Below are positions 59,822 through 64,000 of a stretch of DNA of 64,000 bases, one piece after another. How positions within the stretch are numbered: the stretch's first letter is position 1; each line of letters begins with the position of its first letter. A program made the translations under genes and the position numbers. Under the pieces are notes generated by a model. That model made no database searches. It worked only from the letters and a program-made list of their open reading frames with translations, and was not told where the DNA came from. Source of the DNA: Streptomyces violens (GTDB lineage: Bacteria; Actinomycetota; Actinomycetes; Streptomycetales; Streptomycetaceae); contig NZ_JOBH01000007.1 of NCBI RefSeq assembly GCF_000717745.1, forward strand, positions 248,001 to 312,000. The letters run 5' to 3'.

Positions 59822-60844
59822 CTAGATCTTGAAGGACGCCGCCAGCGGGAGGTGGTCGCTGCCGGTCGACGGCAGGCTCCACGCCGAGGTCGGGTCCACG
59901 CCCTTGACCATGATCTGGTCGATCCGGGCCATCGGGAACGCGGCGGGCCAGCTGAAGCCGAAGCCGTCACCGGCCGCGCCCTGCGCCGACCGCATCTGCG
60001 CGGTGACCGGCGCCAGCGACCGGTCGTTCATCGTGCCGTTCAGATCGCCCAGCAGCACGACCTTGGACAGCGGCTCGTCCGCGATGGCCTCGCCCAGCGC
60101 CTCCGCGCTGTTGTCCCGCTGGTTCGCGGTGAACCCGGCCTTGACCTTCACCCGTACCGAGGGCAGGTGCGCCGCGTAGACCGCGACCCGCTGCCCGTCG
60201 GGGGCGGTCACCGTGGCGCGCAGCGCCCGCGTCCAGCCCATCTTGATGTCCACCGGGCGGGCGTCGGAGAGGGGGTACTTGCTCCACACGCCGACCGTGC
60301 CCTCCACCGTGCGGTACGGGTACTTCGCGGCGAGCGCCTCGCGGTACGCGGGCAGCGCCTGGGCGGTCAGCTCCTCCAGCGCGACCACGTCCGCGCCCGA
60401 GTCGGCGACCTTCTTCGCGGTGCCGGCCGGGTCGGGGTTCTCGGCGTTGACGTTGTGCGTGGCGACGGTGAGGTCGCCGCGGGCACCGGACTTGTCCGTG
60501 AGCTGCCCGCCGAAGAGGTTGGCCCAGACGACCGCCGGCAGCACCAGCGCGGCCAGCGCGATCGCCGACCTGCGCAGCAGCGCGCCGATGAGCAGCAGCG
60601 GGATGCCGATGATGCCCAGCCACGGCAGGAAGGTCTCCAGGAGGCTGCCGAGGTTGCCGATGGAGTTCGGTACGTCGGCGTGCAGGACCATCAGCAGGCC
60701 CAGCGCCACGGCCAGTACGGCGAGCACGAGGCCGCGCCGCCACATGCCCTCGCGCCGCCACCGCCCGGTCAGGCGGCCCGTACGGCGGCCGGTCCCGCCG
60801 GGGCCCGCGCCCCGCCCCGCCTCCGACATGTACGCCTGCGTCAT
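59822..60844 (-). CDS. Membrane-anchored endonuclease/exonuclease/phosphatase family protein
   Basis: 340 residues. Three N-terminal membrane helices (about 38-110) anchor an extracytoplasmic EEP domain with THNVNAENPD, VALEELTA (metal Glu), LLGDLNGTMND and TGSDHLPLA (catalytic His). Such Streptomyces proteins are often annotated as nucleases, but phosphodiester or lipid headgroup cleavage is equally possible outside the cell. ATG 60844 is chosen with GAGGGC upstream. Confidence 0.88.
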   Translation of the reverse strand: MTQAYMSEAGRGAGPGGTGRRTGRLTGRWRREGMWRRGLVLAVLAVALGLLMVLHADVPNSIGNLGSLLETFLPWLGIIGIPLLLIGALLRRSAIALAALVLPAVVWANLFGGQLTDKSGARGDLTVATHNVNAENPDPAGTAKKVADSGADVVALEELTAQALPAYREALAAKYPYRTVEGTVGVWSKYPLSDARPVDIKMGWTRALRATVTAPDGQRVAVYAAHLPSVRVKVKAGFTANQRDNSAEALGEAIADEPLSKVVLLGDLNGTMNDRSLAPVTAQMRSAQGAAGDGFGFSWPAAFPMARIDQIMVKGVDPTSAWSLPSTGSDHLPLAASFKI

Positions 60845-61116
60845 CCCGATGCCCTCACTGCCGTGCTCGTGCGCCCCGCCTGGCCCCCGACCCTAGGGCC
60901 TTGACCATAGGCGATGCGCAGCCTGTGCTGTCCCCCCAGGGGACGAAGCGCGAATGGCCAGGGTTCCGCCGGTGCCCGCGCCGACAGGTGCTGTGACAGA
61001 ACGGGCATGAATCGCTCATCGAGCGGTCGGAAATGGGCGGCCGGAAGCGGCGGCAAGATCATTCTGCCTGCCGTCCGGGAGCCCCGGCAAACGCCTCACG
61101 TACGGATCAGCGGCGC

Positions 61117-61818
61117 TCACGTACGCGGCCGGACCCCGTCCAGCACCGTGTCGACGATCTCCTCGGCGAGCCCCTCGGGCAGTTCCTTCCACTCGTGCAG
61201 CAGCGCCCGGGAGAGCATCGGCGCCACGAAGATGTCGGCGAGGACGTCGATGTCGCAGTCCCCGCGTATCTCGCCGCTCTCGACGCCGCGCCGCAGGACG
61301 GCCAGCAGCGCGTCGCGGCGCGCCTGGACGACCGTGTCGTGGTACTCGCGCCAGAGCTCGGGCTGCGCCTTGACCTGGGTGATCACCGTCCGCAGCAGGG
61401 CGGAGTTGCGCTTGGCCAGGCCGCGCCGGCGCAGGAACTCCAGCAGCAGTACCAGGTCGTCGCGGACCGACTCCCCGGGCAGCTCGGGGTTCTCCTCCTC
61501 CAGCGAGCGCATCACGTCGAGCATCAGGCCGGCCTTGCCGGACCAGCGCCGGTACACCGTGGCCTTGCCGACGCCCGCCTCCCTGGCGATGCGTTCCATC
61601 GACAGGTCGGCGAGCGGGACGTCGCGCTCCAGCAGGTCCAGGACGCTTTCGATGATCGTGGACTCCAGCGCTTCGTTGCGCGGCCGCCCGGGCCTGCGGG
61701 TGGCCGCGGCACAGGTTCGACTGGCCGCGGCACAGGGGGCCTCGGGCGCGGCGGCCGGCTGCGCCTCGGTCCGCCCCGCCTCATCGGCCGGTGTCCCGCC
61801 CCGTTTCGCGCCCGTCAC
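61117..61818 (-). CDS. TetR-family regulator of the DHA2 exporter
   Basis: 233 residues from GTG 61818. TetR helix-turn-helix LADLSMERIAREAGVGKATV followed by YRRWSGKAGL; an Ala-rich, probably disordered N-terminus of about 45 residues precedes it. The C-terminal domain is TetR_C of the efflux-regulator kind (AQPELWREYHDTVVQARRDA). It follows the exporter by 40 bases on the same strand and likely represses it through the inverted repeat at 63521-63539. Confidence 0.9.
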   Translation of the reverse strand: MTGAKRGGTPADEAGRTEAQPAAAPEAPCAAASRTCAAATRRPGRPRNEALESTIIESVLDLLERDVPLADLSMERIAREAGVGKATVYRRWSGKAGLMLDVMRSLEEENPELPGESVRDDLVLLLEFLRRRGLAKRNSALLRTVITQVKAQPELWREYHDTVVQARRDALLAVLRRGVESGEIRGDCDIDVLADIFVAPMLSRALLHEWKELPEGLAEEIVDTVLDGVRPRT

Positions 61819-61858
61819 GCCTGGTCCGCCTCTCGTTCCGTACGCCCCGGGGCCGCCG

Positions 61859-63496
61859 CTACGGCTTCCCCGCGGGAGCAGTCTCTCGCGGCGTCTCCCG
61901 ACCCTGACCGGCAGCCCGGTCGGCCGACTTCCCCGGCAGGAAGAACCCGACGACCAGCGCGCCGACGACCGCGACCGTGGCGGAGCCGAGCGCGGTGACA
62001 TGCATGGCGTGCACGAACGCGTCATTGGCCGCGGCTGCCAGCTCCCGCCCCGCGGGCCCCAGCTTCTCCGCGACCCCGAGCGTGGCCTCGATGGACTCGC
62101 CCGCCGCGTGCCGCGCGCCCGCCGGCAGACCCGGTACGGAGTTCAGCGTGGCCTGGATGCCGTCGCGGTAGCTCGCGGACAGCAGCGAGCCCAGTACGGC
62201 GACCCCCAGCGTGCCGCCGACCTGCCGGAACGTGTTGTTCAGCGCCGAGCCGGAGCCGGCCTTCTCGCGCGGCAGGGACTGCATGATCGAGACCGTGACC
62301 GGCGGCATGATGTGCGCCATGCCCGTGCCCTGGAGGAAGAAGAGCACCTCCAGCACCCAGATCGGGGTGTCGGTGTCCATGAGCAGGAAGCCGGACATCG
62401 TGACGGCGACCAGCAGCATGCCGACCGTACAGACGACGCGCGCACCGAAGCGGTCGACGACGAGCCGGGCCCGCGGCGCGAAGATCATCTGGGCGGCGGC
62501 CAGCGGCAGGATCAGCAGGCCCGCCTGGAGCGGGCTGTAGCCGCGCACGCTCTGGATGTAGAACACCATGAAGAACGTGACGCCCATCAGCGCGAAGAAG
62601 ACCAGCGCGATCGCGGCCACGGCGGCGGAGAACGCGGGCTTGCGGAAGTAGCTGATGTCGATCGACGGATGATCGATGCGCTTCTCGTACAGAACGAAGC
62701 CGACCAGTACGAGCAGCCCGCCGAGGACCGTGCCGAGCACCTGCGGGTCCGTGAAGTCGGCGAGCTGGCCGCCCTTGATGATGCCGTACACGAGGAGCAC
62801 GAGGCCGACGACGGACAGCAGCACGCCCACCGGGTCCAGCCTGCCGGGCCGGGGGTCCTTGCTGTCCGGGACCAGGAGCACCATCGCGGCCAGCGCGATC
62901 AGCACGATCGGCACGTTGACCAGGAAGACCGAGCCCCACCAGAAGTGATCGAGCAGCAGGCCGCCGGCGATCGGGCCGATGGCGATGGCCAGGCCGACGC
63001 CGCCGGCCCAGATGCCGATGGCCTTCGGCTGCTCGTCGCGCTCGAAGACGTTCATGAGGATGGCGAGGGTGGCCGGCATGACCAGCGCGCCGCCCAGGCC
63101 CATCACGGCGCGGAAGGCGATGAGCTCGCCGGGCGAGCCGGAGACGGCGGCCAGTACGGACCCGAGACCGAAGATCACCAGACCGGTCAGCAGGATCTTC
63201 TTCCGGCCCAGCCGGTCGCCGAGCAGGCCGGCGGTGAACAGCAGGCCCGCGAAGACCAGCGTGTACGAGTTGATCGCCCACTCCAGCTGGCTCTGGCTGG
63301 CGCCGAGGCCGGTGGGGGCCGGGGTGGCGATCGTCTTCATCGCCACGTTCAGGATGCTGTTGTCCAGGACGACGATCAGCAGGCTGAGCATCAGCACACC
63401 GAGGATCGCCCACCGGCGGCGGTGGATGTGCTCGGGGACGGCCGGAGCTGCGGCTATGCCACCCGCGCCGGGCGAGGAATCGGAAGAACGCGCCAT
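61859..63496 (-). CDS. MFS drug exporter, DHA2 family (14 helices)
   Basis: 545 residues with 14 predicted membrane helices. DHA2 landmarks: motif [21 protein letters not shown], motif [17 protein letters not shown], and [20 protein letters not shown] in helix 1. EmrB/QacA-like proton antiporter for toxic or antibiotic compounds. ATG 63496. First gene of an exporter-TetR pair. Confidence 0.92.
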   Translation of the reverse strand: MARSSDSSPGAGGIAAAPAVPEHIHRRRWAILGVLMLSLLIVVLDNSILNVAMKTIATPAPTGLGASQSQLEWAINSYTLVFAGLLFTAGLLGDRLGRKKILLTGLVIFGLGSVLAAVSGSPGELIAFRAVMGLGGALVMPATLAILMNVFERDEQPKAIGIWAGGVGLAIAIGPIAGGLLLDHFWWGSVFLVNVPIVLIALAAMVLLVPDSKDPRPGRLDPVGVLLSVVGLVLLVYGIIKGGQLADFTDPQVLGTVLGGLLVLVGFVLYEKRIDHPSIDISYFRKPAFSAAVAAIALVFFALMGVTFFMVFYIQSVRGYSPLQAGLLILPLAAAQMIFAPRARLVVDRFGARVVCTVGMLLVAVTMSGFLLMDTDTPIWVLEVLFFLQGTGMAHIMPPVTVSIMQSLPREKAGSGSALNNTFRQVGGTLGVAVLGSLLSASYRDGIQATLNSVPGLPAGARHAAGESIEATLGVAEKLGPAGRELAAAANDAFVHAMHVTALGSATVAVVGALVVGFFLPGKSADRAAGQGRETPRETAPAGKP

Positions 63497-63520
63497 ACGG
63501 ACCAGCGTACGCCCTTTTCG

Positions 63521-63539
63521 ATACGGCACCGTTCCGTAT
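63521..63539. promoter_or_regulatory. Operator candidate before the DHA2 exporter
   Basis: ATACGG-n7-CCGTAT, a perfect 6-bp inverted repeat 25 bases before the exporter start, next to CGATAC/TTTT promoter-like A/T bases. Likely site of the TetR regulator encoded downstream. Confidence 0.65.
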
Positions 63540-63668
63540 TTTAGTTGCAGGTGGCAGCCATCCCTGCCCGCTCCTCTTCCGCCGTCGCGCGCGGGCGTGT
63601 CAGCATGGGTGGTGAGTCCGGGGACGCCGTCAGGGCGCCTCGAGATGACCTGAACAGGAGCCGTCGTC

Positions 63669-64000
63669 ATGACGCAGATTTCGCCTGCCCAGACGCAGGA
63701 CCCGAAGGCCGGCGCCGCACCCGACAAGACAGCAGCTGACAAGTCGCTGTACGGAGGTAAGCGGTCCCGCCGCGTCACCGTGCGCGACATCGCCGCCGCG
63801 AAGGCCCGCAGCGACAAGTGGCCCATGCTCACCGCGTACGACGCGATGACCGCCTCCGTCTTCGACGACGCGGGCATCCCCGTCCTGCTCGTCGGCGACT
63901 CGATGGGCAACTGCCACCTCGGGTACGAATCGACCGTCCCGGTCACGATGGACGAGATGACGCTGCTGTCCGCCGCTGTCGTGCGTGGCACGGAGCGCGC
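63669..64000 (+). CDS. panB: 3-methyl-2-oxobutanoate hydroxymethyltransferase (partial, 5' part)
   Basis: The first 110 codons run to the window end. PanB adds a hydroxymethyl group from methylene-tetrahydrofolate to 2-oxoisovalerate, the first step to pantothenate and CoA. Signature blocks: [63 protein letters not shown] 63669 follows CAGGAG. An N-terminal extension of about 34 residues ([20 protein letters not shown]) precedes the core. Confidence 0.93.
   Translation, partial: MTQISPAQTQDPKAGAAPDKTAADKSLYGGKRSRRVTVRDIAAAKARSDKWPMLTAYDAMTASVFDDAGIPVLLVGDSMGNCHLGYESTVPVTMDEMTLLSAAVVRGTER

Noticed and set aside
60914..63544. An 876-codon frame running across the TetR and DHA2 exporter genes on the other strand
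   Set aside because: Low-complexity Arg/Asp/His/Gln-rich translation and spanning of two well-supported genes; no start site or motif.
1..64000. CRISPR array, insertion sequence, prophage or tRNA-linked attachment site
   Set aside because: The only repeats are short tandem arrays and dispersed 20-30-bp elements. No transposase, integrase or cas genes and no tRNA cloverleaf were recognised.

Overview
The window is very GC-rich, uses almost only G/C third positions, and starts many genes at GTG or TTG. The order lipB-lipA-glnA...glnII...malEFG/aglA...glnE-glnA2...nadE...panB is the order I remember for the core of Streptomyces chromosomes (roughly the SCO2190-SCO2256 part of S. coelicolor). 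I read it as a core-region segment of a Streptomyces or close relative. No tRNA, rRNA, CRISPR array, insertion sequence or prophage was found.

Layout. 0.1-5.2 kb: an acetyltransferase, a TIGR01777 epimerase, an FAD oxidoreductase carrying an internal tandem repeat, and an HTH/TPR-like regulator. 5.5-9.3 kb: lipoate synthesis (lipB, lipA), a small protein, a DUF4191 and an RDD membrane protein. 9.4-17.7 kb: two glutamine synthetases (GSI glnA, GSII glnII), each with a GlnR-type box. Between them sits a three-gene operon of a non-haem iron dioxygenase, a methyltransferase and a carnitine/choline acyltransferase-like enzyme. 17.8-22.5 kb: an orphan winged-helix regulator, a PepSY membrane protein and a Met/His-rich membrane protein, plus an ornithine-lipid-type olsB-olsA pair. 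22.9-32.4 kb: a Tat-exported GH89 enzyme, a lone DUF397 protein, a membrane protein with a sigma-factor-like N-terminus, a 'metal-dependent hydrolase' coupled to a flavin/2Fe-2S reductase, a TetR regulator and a SpoIIE-type phosphatase. 32.5-45.4 kb: an alpha-glucan region with secreted alpha-amylase and pullulanase, the maltose/maltodextrin ABC importer malEFG, and two alpha-glucosidase/LacI-regulator pairs on either side of the importer. 45.4-50.4 kb: a PAP2 membrane enzyme, and an amidohydrolase/APC-permease pair with a divergent TetR. 50.4-58.2 kb: glnE, a GSI-like gamma-glutamylpolyamine synthetase (glnA2 type), a secreted serine protease and nadE. 58.3-64 kb: an MFS exporter, an EEP-family membrane protein, a DHA2-type MFS exporter with its TetR, and the 5' part of panB.

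How genes work together. Nitrogen: glnA, glnII, the adenylyltransferase glnE and glnA2 lie within 45 kb. The two classical synthetases carry GlnR boxes, and GlnE would act on Tyr397 of GlnA, a residue replaced in GlnA2. Carbon: secreted amylase and pullulanase release maltodextrins, MalEFG imports them, and cytoplasmic alpha-glucosidases cleave them under LacI-type control through TTGCAA-like sites.

Most worth a second look: (1) the dioxygenase-methyltransferase-acyltransferase operon (12.7-16.4 kb), whose chemistry resembles making and acylating a carnitine- or choline-like betaine; (2) the 28.6-30.6 kb pair, where a family annotated as 'hydrolase' shows the full E/ExxH/E/ExxH diiron ligand set and is translationally coupled to its own reductase, pointing to an oxygenase; (3) the duplicated aglA-malR modules around malEFG.
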